NCBI GenBank assembly: GCA_017607445.1
Contig: JAEVHH010000005.1
Coordinates: 1,183,001 to 1,247,000, forward strand
DNA: 64,000 nucleotides
Direction: 5' to 3'
From: Histoplasma ohiense
Lineage: Eukaryota; Ascomycota; Eurotiomycetes; Onygenales; Ajellomycetaceae
Shown: one piece after another, positions 11,498-23,381 of the stretch
Position numbering within the stretch: position 1 is the first letter of the stretch
How the letters are laid out: each line of letters opens with the position of its first letter
Position numbers and translations under genes: made by a program
Notes under the pieces: model-generated
What the model was told of the DNA's origin: nothing
Database searches by the model: none
What the model saw: only the letters and a program-made list of their open reading frames with translations

Positions 11498-13069
11498 ATG
11501 AGCTCTCTAGTACCTCCAGCAACCGCTGAATACGGCGGCGGTATGTCCCATACATCTTTACTCCTTTAAGCCGCGCGGGTATCCTATCTGCTAACTCCAA
11601 TTTTCGCAGACGAGGTGTCCGCAATTATCCTCGACCCAGGCTATTCAACTGTACGCGCCGGCTTCGCGGGCGAAGACACACCGAAATCTGTCATTCCAAC
11701 CTGCTACGGGAAGTACACTACAGGTGCCCAGGACAAATACATTTATGGAGACAGCATCTACGTCACGCCACGGCCGGGGCTCTCCATTCACAATCCAATG
11801 GGGAGAGAGGGGATAGTAGAGGACTGGGACGCAGCAGAGAAAGTATGGGAATACTCATTCACATCCCGGTTAACGGGGGCCAAGTCCGGGAACCCTCTGT
11901 TTAATGGATTAAATGACACTGCCAACGGCGACCTACCGGCGGAGATGGATGTCGTGGAAGCGGAAGAGAAGCCGTTGGCTGATAGCCCGCTACTTATGAC
12001 AGAATGCGGTTGGAATCCTGTCAAGGCACGGGAAAAGACTATTGAAATAGCAATGGAGAAATGGGGGACCCCCGCCTTCTATCTGGCTCGGAATGGACCA
12101 TTAGCTGCGTGAGTTCCTCCGCTTCGCCAGCACTTCCCCTTCTCCAGGTGAACCGAAATGTGATATACAGTACTGATATGTATGTCGTCCAGCTTCGCTT
12201 CAGGCAAAGCATCAGCCTTAGTTGTTGATGTTGGCGCATCAGGCGTTTCCATAACCCCCGTCCACGACGGCCTAGTTCTTAAAAGGGGCGTTCAACACTC
12301 CCCTCTTGGTGGAGAGTTTATCTCCTCACAGATCCGCGCCCTTTTCAGGACGAACTCGCCACAACCCATAACAATCACTCCACACTACCTCGTGTCTTCT
12401 AAGACAGCAGTGGATGCTGGTCAACAGGCCCAAGCAACCTACAAAACTATTCCCGCTGACCGGGCCCCAGACCCATCCTTCCGCCGACTCCTGGAAGACC
12501 GGACAATATCTGAATTCAAAGAGTGTGTGGTGCAAGTTTGGCCCGGTCCGCATTCCCTATCCAGCACCGGCCCCAATGGCATCCCCAATGAGGAGATCGC
12601 TAGGGGGAGTCCAGGCCGCCCTTTCGAGTTCCCGGACGGCTACAACCAGGTATTTGGGGCCGAGCGATACCGCGTAGTCGAATCGCTATTCGACGCTCAA
12701 GCGGCGATTCCCGATACAGAACCAGAGTTCCCCGCGCCCACTGCTGCCCAAACAATACCAGAGCTAATCCGAACCTCTCTAAATCAAGTCGACGTAGATA
12801 TCCGACCGCACTTGCTCGCCAATGTAGTCGTGACGGGTGCGACTAGTCTGCTGTACGGCTTCAATGATCGACTGAACTTTGAGCTTATGAACATGTTCCC
12901 GAGTCCCCGGGTACGTATAACTGCGCCTGGCAACACAGCGGAACGGAAGTTTGGGTCATGGCTAGGGGGGAGTATTGTTGCGAGCCTGGGGACATTTCAT
13001 CAAATGTGGATATCGAAGAAGGAGTTTGATGAGCATGGACCGAATATCGTGGAAAAAAGATGCAAATAA
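11498..13069 (+). CDS. arp4: Actin-related protein 4 (NuA4/SWR1/INO80 subunit)
   Basis: Model join(11498..11540,11610..12108,12193..13069), 472 aa, close to the usual Arp4 length. The tiny first exon encodes MSSLVPPATAEYGG and joins to DEVSAIILDPGYSTVRAGFAGED, the actin phosphate-1 loop in Arp4 form. Other actin-fold landmarks are GREGIVEDWD, LVVDVGASGVSITPV (phosphate-2), LLANVVVTGATSLLYGF (adenosine loop) and KFGSWLGGSIVASLGTFHQMWISKKEFDE near the C terminus. The insert between GAKSG and LLMTECGWNP is Arp4-like and acidic. Arp4 is nuclear and forms the actin-Arp4 module shared by the NuA4 acetyltransferase and the SWR1 and INO80 remodellers, binding nucleosomes near DNA breaks and promoters. 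Confidence 0.93.
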
Positions 13070-13654
13070 TAAAACTGCCTACTTCACATCCCACCTTTTA
13101 GTTTTGTATTGGTCGTTCGGTGTCATATCTCGGTGGTCTTGCTCTCTTCGGTTTCTCCGTGGTGGGGGCTCCAAAAACGATACGAGTGTTATGGACAACC
13201 ATATTTTGTGGAGAAACAAATCAATGTAGTTTTAAAACGACTTTCATAGGCTTATAAAAGAAACAGACTTTGACATCACTTCCCCCAGTAATTAATTACC
13301 TTCTTGTAATTATATCTATCTTCATTTTCATATGAGACACACGAACTCACGTGATCGTGGTTCGTGACAAAGTGCCTCCACACGCTTGCTTCACGCGTCC
13401 ATTGGCTTCAGCGCTGCCTATAAGACCTTCAGCCACCAGGCCTCCCTGCCTGGGCGGACGTTGAGCCGAGCTCCTTTTCTTGTCCTTCTGTCCAGGCACC
13501 CCGTTGAACTCACAGAGGCATCAGACAAAAGCGAATAAAATCCTGCATGCTCCGAAGTTTTGTGACTCTCATCCTCCAGAGTCATTCCGTTCTTTATACT
13601 TACACAGTCTGTCATTCTCACCCGTCAAATACCCTACCCGTTGGTTTAGCAGCC
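13070..13654 (+). promoter_or_regulatory. ung1 promoter with MCB-like ACGCGT and inverted CCAAT box
   Basis: ACGCGT, the core of the MluI cell-cycle box bound by MBF in yeasts, lies at 13393-13398. An ATTGG (inverted CCAAT) follows at about 13402-13406. Yeast UNG1 and many S-phase genes are MBF targets, so G1/S expression is a reasonable inference. An in-frame upstream ATG at 13547 lies in this region. Confidence 0.45.
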
Positions 13655-15090
13655 ATGTCTACTGTCTCCCGTAAACGGGATGCCAACCACCTAGGGGACA
13701 ATGGTGGAACCGCTGCTGAAGCAGAGACAAAGAAACCCAAGCCAAATGGAAGCATTACGTCTTTTTTGGGCGCCCCCAAGGCTAGGGATTCCGCAGCGCA
13801 GGGCACAACAAAGCTGTCCTTCGCTCCCAGCCCCAAAGTAAGTTTTAACAAGGAGAAATGGGTTGCTGGCCTAACAGCAGAGCAGAAGGACCTGCTCAAA
13901 CTGGAAATAGACACATTGGACGAGAGCTGGCTGGCTCATTTGAAGGATGAGGTGATCACTACAGAATTCTTGAATCTGAAAAGGTTTTTGAAACGGGAAA
14001 TTGCAGGAGGTGCGAAGATATTCCCGCCGCTGGAGGAGGTGTATTCATGGTAAGACAAGAAAGAACAAAGTCCTTCTATGAAAGAAGTCAGAATCTTACT
14101 CCTCCGTCCTTTTTCACTCTTTAGGTCTCGACACACTCCCCTCCACACAGTCCGCGCCGTAATCATCGGCCAAGATCCATATCACAACCACAACCAAGCC
14201 CATGGCCTCTGCTTCTCCGTCCGGCCTCCCATGCCTGCCCCTCCCTCACTAAAAAACATATACATAGCCCTTCAAAACGACTATCCCTCCTTCGCCAAAC
14301 CACCCAACAACGGAGGCTACCTTGCCCCCTGGGCCAACCGTGGTGTCCTCATGTTAAACACATGTCTTACAGTCCGCGCGCATAATGCCAACAGCCATGC
14401 AAACCAGGGCTGGGAGAAGTTTACTCAGAAGGTCATTGATGTGGTGGCGAAGACGAGGACGCGTGGGGTTGTGTTTTTAGCTTGGGGTAAGCCGGCAGGA
14501 AAGCGTGTGGCCCATATTCTTCGGGACAAGGAGAAGAGGCATTGCGTATTGCAGTCTGTGCATCCCAGTCCGTTGAGTGCGCATGGTGGATTTGTAAGTC
14601 ATTCCACTCCGTAGTACGATTGCTCATATTATTCCTATTCATCATCATCTCACCTTTGACTATGCAGTCAATTTTCCCGACCCTGGCTAATATAAGAATG
14701 CGATTTTCTCATCCTTCTCTCTTTTTCTTACAGTTTAAATGCGGCCACTTTAAGAAGACCAATGAATGGCTTCTGGAACGTTATGGCAAAGATGGGATTA
14801 TTGACTGGTCTCTCATCGAGGAGAAAACATCATCATCACCACCACCAACAGCACCAAAAACGAAGATAGCTGTAGCTACAGCGACCGAAACTAACGTTCA
14901 AAACAACTCCACTACTGTATCCACACCGGCCAAAGCGCAAGCTATCGTACCGAAAGGGGACGATGGGGAGAAAGCCACAGAGGCGAATGGGGGCGGGATC
15001 CCCAGTTCGTCTCTGTTATCGGAAGACGAGGATGATGATGCTGATGCATTGGCTGCTCTAGCGGAGGCGGAGTATGAACTTCCTAACTGA
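13655..15090 (+). CDS. ung1: Uracil-DNA glycosylase, family 1
   Basis: Model join(13655..14049,14125..14593,14734..15090), 406 aa. It removes uracil from DNA to start base excision repair. Motifs in order: GQDPYH with catalytic Asp149 (water activation), uracil-pocket segment GLCFSV, PPSLKNIY, LMLNTCLTVRAHNANSH, and the minor-groove loop HPSPLSAHGGF (278-288) with catalytic His278 and intercalating Leu282. The last exon completes FKCGHFKKTNEWL. The N-terminal tail has a PIP-like NGSITSFLG and basic KRDANH/KKPKP, fitting nuclear and PCNA targeting. A C-terminal acidic/Ala extension of about 90 residues (SEDEDDDADALAALAEAEYE) is absent from short family members. An in-frame ATG 36 codons upstream (13547) could give a mitochondrial form. 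The family's usual Arg after SxH/Y (Arg276 in human UNG) is Gly286 here. Confidence 0.94.
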
Positions 15091-16011
15091 TTCAGGAAAC
15101 GGTATATGAACGCAATACAGGAGTTTTGTGTGTCTTGAGTGCGTGGGTGTTTGTGTGCATTCTCTTCATATCGCTGGCCAGAAATCATCAACTCTTGGGA
15201 CCTTAGCCCGTCGATTGTTTTCCTTTTTTTTCTTTTCTTTTTCCCCCCGATGGCTGGATGCAAATGGCCTTTCGATATGGTGTGTAGAATTTTTTTTTTT
15301 TTTTTTTTTTTCAATTCTCTCCTTTTCCCCTCTTGAATTTTGTTATTTATCTACTTATTTGATTAATTCCATTCGATTCCATTCAGTTCAATTGGGGTTT
15401 CCCCCGATCTCTTTTATTATTTATTTCAAGGTTTTCCTGATTTCAGGTGAAAACCTTCGAAGCGTTCGGCTGAGTCTTGGAAATTTTTTAAAGTTCGAGA
15501 CATGTTGCGATCCATCCATAGCTAGCCCAACGCAATTGAATGTTAATAGCAGGATCCACTAATTATGTGATCTGTCACAATCGGAAACTTTGCACAAGAG
15601 ATAGTTACAGGGATCGAAACGAGGTTGACAGCCTGCTTGATACAGGCCCTTGGAAATCGGAAAAACGCTAAGCTCGTACAGGTATCTAAGTCTCAACGAG
15701 ATGTAGAACGTAGAGAGTTATTTCTTTCTTAGCTTGGTTAAGAGCATGACCCCAAGCACAAAATGCAAACCCTCACATGTGTCGCGCAGGGGATTATATA
15801 AAAAAACAAAATACATTTAAAATAGCAATGCAGAGGCAAAACACATCAAATAAACGCAGATTATTTCAGAAAACTAAACAGAAAAAAAAAAGGACAACCA
15901 TTCAATTCAATTAACTTATAGTACGAAACAAGACAAACAACCAAAGAATCCCAGTTTTTCAATACATGGCATAATCGATATTGCACCAAAAAAAAAAAAT
16001 GCCGGCAGAGA
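15091..16011. other. Convergent intergenic region with T-tract
   Basis: Between the 3' ends of ung1 and pdi1. A 22-nt T-tract lies at 15290-15311. The AT-rich 15760-16000 part is probably the pdi1 3' UTR. No gene seen. Confidence 0.5.
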
Positions 16012-17865
16012 TTACAGCTCCTCGTGTCGGGTGGCTTCACCGGCAGTCTCCTCCGGTTTACCAGTTGATTCAGCCTTGGTTTCCTTGGCAGCGGCCTCTG
16101 TCGACGAAGGACTTTCCTCCTCGGGTTTCTTGGTGACATCACCGCTATCCTCGTCTACTTTCTCCGGATCATATGCGTCAACACTATATTTGCCATTATC
16201 CCGCACGAACTGGGTCAGCTCCTTGATGGTGCGCAAGCCTTGATACTCAATTGGAGAATCTTTGGCGCCCGCAGGGAAAAGCTTGATGGTTGGGAATCCC
16301 TGGATTTCGTCTGGCACATCGTTTGCGGTGGCATCAATCTTGGCGATTATGACCTTCGAGGCAAACTCTGGGTCATCGGCGTAGAGTTTGGCAAGTTGTT
16401 CGTATTTGGGCGCGAGGCTACAAGATGACGTAAGTCTTAGTATAATACAGGCAAATATGATCAGTGGCTAGTAGGGCTCGAGAGAAAACTCACGCTTTGC
16501 AGTGTCCACACCATGGGGCATAGAACTCGAGAAGAACATCCTTGTCGCTGTCTATGACAATCTCTTGGTAGGTGTGGGCAACGACAACGGTTACAGGGCC
16601 TTCCTGGCTCGCAGGGACAGGCTCGGATTTTATACTGGCTTCAATCTCACCATTGAGGACGGCTTGAACGAATGCCCCGAGGTCGTCCCGGGTGATCTTC
16701 TTCTCCTGATCGTAGGGGAACTTTTTGTTTTCGGCAGGGTTGTGGATTGCGAACGCTGGGAACTTTTCGGGTTTAAGGTTCAGGTTGTCAGAGTGAGCTC
16801 CGTAAGCCTTGGCATCGATGGTTCCAAGATTGATGCGACCTTTATATTTTTTGGCAATAGGTTTCAACATGGCTGAGAACTCTTCACGCTCTTCAGGAGT
16901 CTCGGCAAACAGGTAGCCGAGTGGAAGGCCACTCTATTAATTGTAACATCAGTATGATTGTTCTCGCAACATTATCCTGTTAAGCTCGGATTATACGAAT
17001 TCTCGGCAAACTTACACCCATGTAGCTATTGTAGGTATCTGGTCCGATTTCGCCAACGAGAGGCATGCTGTAAATTTTCACAAAGTTGGTGATGTCTTCT
17101 TCAACAAATTTCCCTGAGAAGAGCTCTTTGCCTCCGTCGAAGTCCTTGTACAGAATAACGGTCGGATGCTTTACGTTTGCAGCAGCAGCCATTTCGGGGT
17201 CGCTTGTTGCGGAGAAGAGGAAGTCATCACGCAGGGCCTCAGCCACAGCATGGAAAGTGTTATTCGAGGTCTTGTCATCAGAAGCAAAGTATCCAACAAC
17301 GACGACCTTGTCCATTGCCTTCACATCTTCGAAATTTTGCATCGTTACCTGGCTGACTGTTGGAAGAGCTTGTTTGGACATGAAGGATGAGATGCTATGG
17401 GAAAAAGGCGTAAGTCAGCTATGAAATTAAATTGATAATACCTGAATAGGGGCAGAGGAAAACATACGCTCCACTTTTGCGAGCGCCATTGTATGGCTTG
17501 ACATTCTGCAAACCACGGAAGACCTTGATTGTGGGATAACCTTCCACGTCGTACTCCTTGCACAGTTCACTCTCCGCCGTGCAGTCAATCTTAGCGAGGA
17601 GGATGTTCTTCTCCTTGAGCTCGGCTGCGGCAGCTTCATATTCAGGGGCAAGAGCCTTGCAATGACCGCACCATGGCGCATAGAACTCCGCCATGACCAG
17701 GGGGTGCTGCTCCATGAAGTCGTTGAATGTTGCTTTCTCGAGGACATGCACATGTGACTCTGCATCGGAAAGGGGAGCTTCAGAAGCAGGAGCTTCAGAA
17801 GCAGACGCCAGAGCCGTGAGCCCTAGGGCAGCCAGGCCAAAGGCAAAATCTCTGAACTGCCGCAT
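16012..17865 (-). CDS. pdi1: Protein disulfide isomerase, ER lumen
   Basis: Model complement(join(16012..16417,16494..16933,17016..17394,17468..17865)), 540 aa. It oxidises and isomerises disulfides in secretory proteins. Residues 1-22 are a signal peptide. The thioredoxin a domain carries WCGHC at 65-69, and the a' domain carries FYAPWCGHC at about 396-404. Between them are the redox-inactive b and b' domains (KVVVVGYFASDD; LFAETPEEREEF). The acidic, Glu/Ser/Thr-rich tail ends in HEEL, an HDEL-type ER-retention signal. The start was chosen because it gives the signal peptide directly. A TATATATA run lies about 200 bp upstream. Domain order a-b-b'-a'-c and length match fungal PdiA/Pdi1. Expression is expected to respond to ER stress, but I could not identify a strict UPR element. 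Confidence 0.96.
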
Positions 17866-19057
17866 AGTGACAGGATAGTAGACAGGAATAAAGGGAGTAC
17901 AAGGAAGGGCGTTGACCCAGGGGCCTCTGGAAAGACTCAATTCAGTGCCAGTAAAGAAGGACAGACGTGCACGCAACCCTATGAACACTTGGCGTGTTGT
18001 TGAACTGAAGCGGACGGGTGATGGATACAGTCCTAGGATGAAGTTGGGTTGTCGCCAAAGTGTCGAGTATATATAGCCCCCTCGCGAGATGAGGCCAGTT
18101 TGTTCTTTCCAGCCCCAGCTCAGGATTGCCTGTTTGGGCAGCTTCAGCACGCTAATATCTTGGCACATAACGCTACTCCGTTTGCCAGATTAGTCAGGCT
18201 ACGAGCTAAGTTAGTGACCTTTTCACCGACGGGCTAGCTGTGACTACCTATCGTGCATACGCAGTACGGAGTAGACTGTAGCTATGTACTGTGTGTATCT
18301 GTGTGTAGGATGTTTGGAAAGCTAGCAGCCACCTGGTAAAGTCCTTGCGCAGGACCCGTTAAAGTTGAACAGCCCTGACCATATATCTGAACAGGGTCAA
18401 CCCATCTAAACTACACTCACAGACTTCTCAGCAGCATCAATGCACTCTCGCCACCTTGTAACACAGGATTGGAGCTTAGAACTTAGGTTTAGGATTAGCT
18501 ATATGGTTAGAGTCCGGGAAATATAGAAAAACAAACTGCCCTACACTCATTTCAGATGAAGGAAGTAGAGGATGTATGTAATTCTAGTGGGTAACTCACA
18601 AAATAGTCGATGATATCTGCGCAGGGCTCGATTTTTGCCAAGGAAACTTGAAATCTGGGTGTGAGGCCCTTAGTTACCTAATAATTACCTAATTCTCAAC
18701 CCTCAACTGCTTGCTCTCCCGCAGCTAACTTATCATAATCCTTCCCTCGTCGATCTTCCACCCCAACCCCAACTATCCACCACCGCCAGATGGCCCCCAA
18801 CTCTCGCGCGTGTCTTTTCTTCGGTATCCCCTCGATCGCCCCAGTCGAGTTTTTAGTTAGGACATATTTCTGGCCAGCTAATCGCCGCGCATCCACCTAA
18901 CCGGGCCCTCCCAGTATTGCTCCCCGAGATATCTGCTTTCTTGTGACGCATTCTTACTGCCGAGTTATCGTATTGCTCTTTGCGCATACATACATACGAG
19001 TCTCGGGGCTGGCGGGCCGCCGCTGGGGCGCGCCGATTTGTCGTCGCCCGTCTAGAG
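17866..19057. promoter_or_regulatory. Divergent promoter region of pdi1 and med14
   Basis: TATATATA at 18068-18075 sits about 203 bp before the pdi1 ATG and is a good TATA-box candidate for that strongly expressed gene. A TACGGAGTA motif lies at 18265-18273. The stretch 18400-18700 is AT-richer without signals. No gene seen. Confidence 0.45.
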
Positions 19058-22000
19058 ATGCCGGGAATCATCATGGATGGTACCAGCGCGAATGGACCAG
19101 GACGGGAGATCGAACGGCAACATGTTGATGATACGCTCTCAACCACCGCCTCCCTCGCACCATATAATAACGGAAACCATTCAAATGGACCTTCCCATGC
19201 GAAAGATGCGGCCTGTCCCTCCAAACCCAAATTTGATGACTTTCTGCCGCCAGAACTGGTGCATATCACCCAGGGGTTTTTCCCTCTGGGTCATCTCGTC
19301 AACAGGGCCACTCAACAATGCTGGAATGACCTAACGGATCTAATAACAGAGTTGGCGAATCCGCAATCAACCGCAACTCACACTGCTGCTGGCCCCGTAA
19401 CCACGACCAACGGCAAATACACCCTCAGTCCATCCTCCGCGGAAAATGCACAAAAGAAACTTCGTATCCTCGAATTTGCCCAGGCGAAGCGGGCTGATTT
19501 CATCAAGATTCTTGTTCTTTCTCAATGGAGTCGACGGGCAGCTGATGTTAGCAGACTCATAGACATTCAAGCTTTTATTCGCATGCGGTACGATTGCTAT
19601 AATGGCGCAATTTTGTCCATTGGTGAAATGAAGAGAGATTTGATCAGGGCGCAGACAGCGAACCCTGATCTTGCGATGGCGCTGGAGGTTTTAGCAACTG
19701 GGAGGGTGGCTGCTATTCAAGAGGTAATCCTATCTCTCCTGGATCTTTGTTTTCTTGTTTTCTTCTTTCTTCTTTCTCTTCGTTTCCTTTATTACGGCGG
19801 CTCGATTACTAAATTCAATTTCCTCATTTTTTCAGCGTTCGTTCGTTCCACCAAAACCTTTAACGCCAAAAAAGATGCTTAAAACATTGAAGAAAATCAA
19901 TAAGACGATTCGGACAAGATTAGTACTGCACGACCAGATACCCAGAGCATTCACAAATTATGTGGTCCATGATGGTAGAGTCACTTTTAAGGTTCCGACG
20001 GAGTTTGAGGTTGACCTCTCAATTGCGCAAGAGAGCCATTCCTCGCAATTTTTCTTCGTCGATATTCGATTTTTATTCTCCCCTTCACCTCCAAAACCAG
20101 CTGGAAGGCTTTTGGATGAGCTGGATAACAGAGTGAATGCCATTCTCATGCACTCAGGCCTTACAGGATGCTATAACTTGTTGCATAATTTGATCTTATC
20201 GAACAAAATCACCATACTGTTTCACCAGGCTGTCGAGCTGGCTCGGGAACACTGGCTTGATACTCTACGTGTGGAGGTTTTGCACCGCACTCTTGTCGTG
20301 CAGTATTGGATCAATAGACCCGGACCGAAGAGCTGGATCGAAATCGGTGTAAAAGGCGGTCGTCGCAAGGAGAAAACACATGATGGATCGATTACTGAAT
20401 CGCCATTTCTTGGCTTGAGGTGGATGAGAGATAACAAGGAAGTGGAGTCTAAAGATATCAAATTGGACCCGGAGCTTCTTTCCATGGAAACTATCCTTCG
20501 CAGTGTTACTGCCTTACATATATCTTTCTTGCTTCAATCTACGTACACAAAATTATCGCAAGGGCGTCTATACTCCAGCGGAGCTCTTTCCGTTGGCTTG
20601 CAAACATCTATTAATGAGCCAGGCAACTGTTTCCTCGATGTTCAGCTTACAAAGGGCAGAAGCCTTAGAGTGATGATTGAACCGGTTGCTGGCGCCATCA
20701 TCTTCCGCCCTACCCCTCTGCTGCTAAACCGCTATGATATTGATCGAAGCTTCGAAAGACCCATTATCGACGATATACTCTTCCGTATCTCCCGCCTTCG
20801 GTCGACAGCGGTGATAGAGGAGGTTGAGTCACTTGCCACTGCTCTTGGTTGGGAGACGGTGAACTCACGCGATATCAAAAACGAAGATCTTCGGCGTATT
20901 TTCCCCTCGAACATCCTTCGATCAGTTCTGTTCTTTCGCAAATCCTGGGAGTGCAATTATGGTATCGCGTATACCTGCAGCATGGATGGAGATAATTGGT
21001 GGGTAGTCGAATTGCGTACGCCATCGAGGGATAAAGGCCCCTTTTCTCCCCAATCAGCTCGCATGGTTACTGGCCGCTTTGGCGGCTTGCCAGAGCGGTT
21101 AAACTACGCCTCCTTCAGCCAACTAGATTATGCTCTCTCGGGGATGCTCGCCATTCACGTCAACGCTTGTTATCTCTCAGAACTCCATGGAATTCATTAC
21201 TTCCCTCCCGTACGGAACCTCTCTCTTGGGCCGCATCTCCAGGTACCAAGTATCTTTATACGGTTCCGCAGCGGCTCTCTTCCCTCTGCACTACGAATAT
21301 CTCCCTCCATTACAGCCGACAAGAACCCCACAGTTAGAGACACAGTTCGTCTCTCGTTCAGGGGAATCCATCCATCCTCACAATGCGCCATACTCCAAGC
21401 GCACGGGAATCTTTCAAGAGAAATAAAAGATCTAGCTCTCCTAGCCGTGCATTTAGATCCCACTATAACGTTCCAACCCAATGGTCGGGGTTTTGCCATG
21501 CGCTTTCTCACCCCCGTCGGCAAACCTATGATTATCCAACTTCTTGCCCGCCTCCAACAACTGGAGCACGTAATTTCTACCCTTGACACCTTAAAGCAAA
21601 AGTCCCTGAAGCTGTTATCCGTTTCTCTCTCCAAAATAATATTTTCATATGCTGCAGATGAAGGCGCACGCGCCATTATCAATTTTAACTATCACGAACA
21701 ATCCATAGAATCTGACATCGATTCTGTCACACTGTTATCAAAACAAGCCCCTCTCATGCTTTTACGCATGAGTATTGATTTCCACCCACAAAACCCTCAC
21801 CGACGCATCAAAGAATCATTGACATCTACGCTTAATGGCCTGCGTCCAGGAGCTAGAGCTGGAACCGGGTTAGAGGCCGTCCTAAAGTTGCTCGTCATCA
21901 CGCGACCAATTCTCCAAGCTCTGGAGCGCATTTCTACCGGTTCACGCAGCAATCTTCCTGGAAATTCCGGAGTCCAAATTACCACTCGAAGCTCAAAGGT

Positions 22001-22385
22001 CTTCCACCTCCGCTACCCTTCCCTCCGATACCGCTTCTGCATCCATGCAGGCCTACGAAGAGATCGAGTCGTGTGGGTTCTACGGGACATGACTACCATG
22101 TCAGACAAAACCGGTCGAGAGGCCGTGGAACTCAAGTTGAAGGAGCAGATATTTGGTGCCAGTGGAGATGGGTGGCAGGGTCTGGGCAATGGTGCTATCG
22201 CCGACTGCGAGAAGATCGGAAACCTCGTCTCCGCCCTGCATGGGGTCTTGACGGATTATATCTCATCGGAAACGGGTGGCGGTTTGGGCATGAATCCTCT
22301 GGGAAAGCGGAATGGGGGCACTGGTACTGACCTTGACCCTGGCCCTGGTGGAAGTAGCGGTGGCAGTGACGACGTCGGCTTGTGA
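19058..22385 (+). CDS. med14: Mediator subunit 14 (Rgr1)
   Basis: Model join(19058..19723,19836..22385), 1071 aa. The GAG|CGT junction joins VAAIQE to RSFVPPKPLTPKKML. The Med14 N-terminal region is clear: FDDFLPPELVHITQGFFPLG, LVNRATQQCWNDL, then KLRILEFAQAKRADFIKILVLSQWSRRAADVSRLIDI, followed by the MRYDCYNGAI and GEMKRDL segments. Med14 is the scaffold that links head, middle and tail of Mediator, the coactivator bridging transcription factors and RNA polymerase II. The body is leucine-rich and continues without introns. The C terminus becomes Gly/Ser/Pro-rich (DPGPGGSSGGSDDVGL) and stops at a TGA, but the same frame stays open for 104 further codons of similar composition (22386-22700). 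Start codon: the first ATG in frame; upstream codons lack one. Confidence 0.92.
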
Positions 22386-22700
22386 TCGCAGGGGCTGAAA
22401 GGACCTCAGTCTAATCCCTCTGGTAGAGGGGCGACAGATAATAAAGTAAGGCCAACGTCCGGTCAGGCGGGTATGGGCGTCGGTATGCAGGGGCGGCAGG
22501 GAGAATTGGGAGGGACAAAACGCTTCCCAGCAACCAATAACGGAATTGCCATGAAAGCACAAATGCAAACACAAACAGATATGAAAGCAGTGAAGCAGGA
22601 TACGAAGAGCGCGCAAATAAAGAAGAACATCAATGCCACCAGGACTATGACCAATGGCGGATACGTGGATTTTATCTACCATGACCAACTAATTAATTGA
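22386..22700 (+). other. Open in-frame extension downstream of the med14 stop
   Basis: Directly after the TGA at 22383-22385 the med14 frame runs 104 sense codons to a TGA at 22698-22700. The translation is Gly/Gln/Asn/Lys/Met-rich (for example QGLKGPQSNPSGRGATDNK), continuing the low-complexity tail composition. Candidate explanations are stop readthrough, a recent sense-to-stop change, a sequence error, or splicing from a GT in 22340-22370 to the CAG at 22389-22391. Confidence 0.4.
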
Positions 22701-23381
22701 AAGCGTTTACGCTGCATTTTTTCCAAGGTTTAGGAGATGGGACAACATGAAAGAACTATTCCATCAGCATTGGACACAAATATCTCCCAGAATTTTCAAG
22801 TGATATCTATATATTTCCTTTTACTCTTCATTTCTCGATTTTGACCTTTATTTTAAGCGCTTCCAGTGACCCCTTGTAACTAACCTGGTTCCTGTCCATG
22901 TACGTACTACTCTCAGATAGAATTTTTCACTCTCAGTGCTGTCTTCTTGGGCTGCGAGAGCAGTAATGGATAATGGATAAATCTATGTCGTGGCTTGGCT
23001 TCTATATGATATTTTAACTTATATACATCCCACCTCTATCTCGACTTTCGTAGACGAGACTATTCGGTTTCTTTACGATCAGGAGCGCATATGTGACAAG
23101 ATGAAAACTTTTGACATGAGAGTTTATCGAACGGAAATTTTAACCTACTTTTCTGAACCCCAAAAATGAATCTTGGATAAATCTTTGGGTATCTAAGATG
23201 CATGCGCGATAAAGAAGAGAAAACAAAAGGGAGGACATAACATTATTCATATGCAAAAATGCTTCAAAAAATGCTAGCGGCAGAGGCCTCTTAAACAAAA
23301 GGGGGGGGGGAGGGAAACAAACGCACCAAATACCTCAAACCGGAAGGCCATAACTTTAACAACGCCCGATCCATGATCATC
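22701..23381. other. Convergent intergenic region
   Basis: Between the med14 and dpb2 3' ends; AT-rich, with a G9-A-G run near 23300. I see no gene or structured element. Confidence 0.45.
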
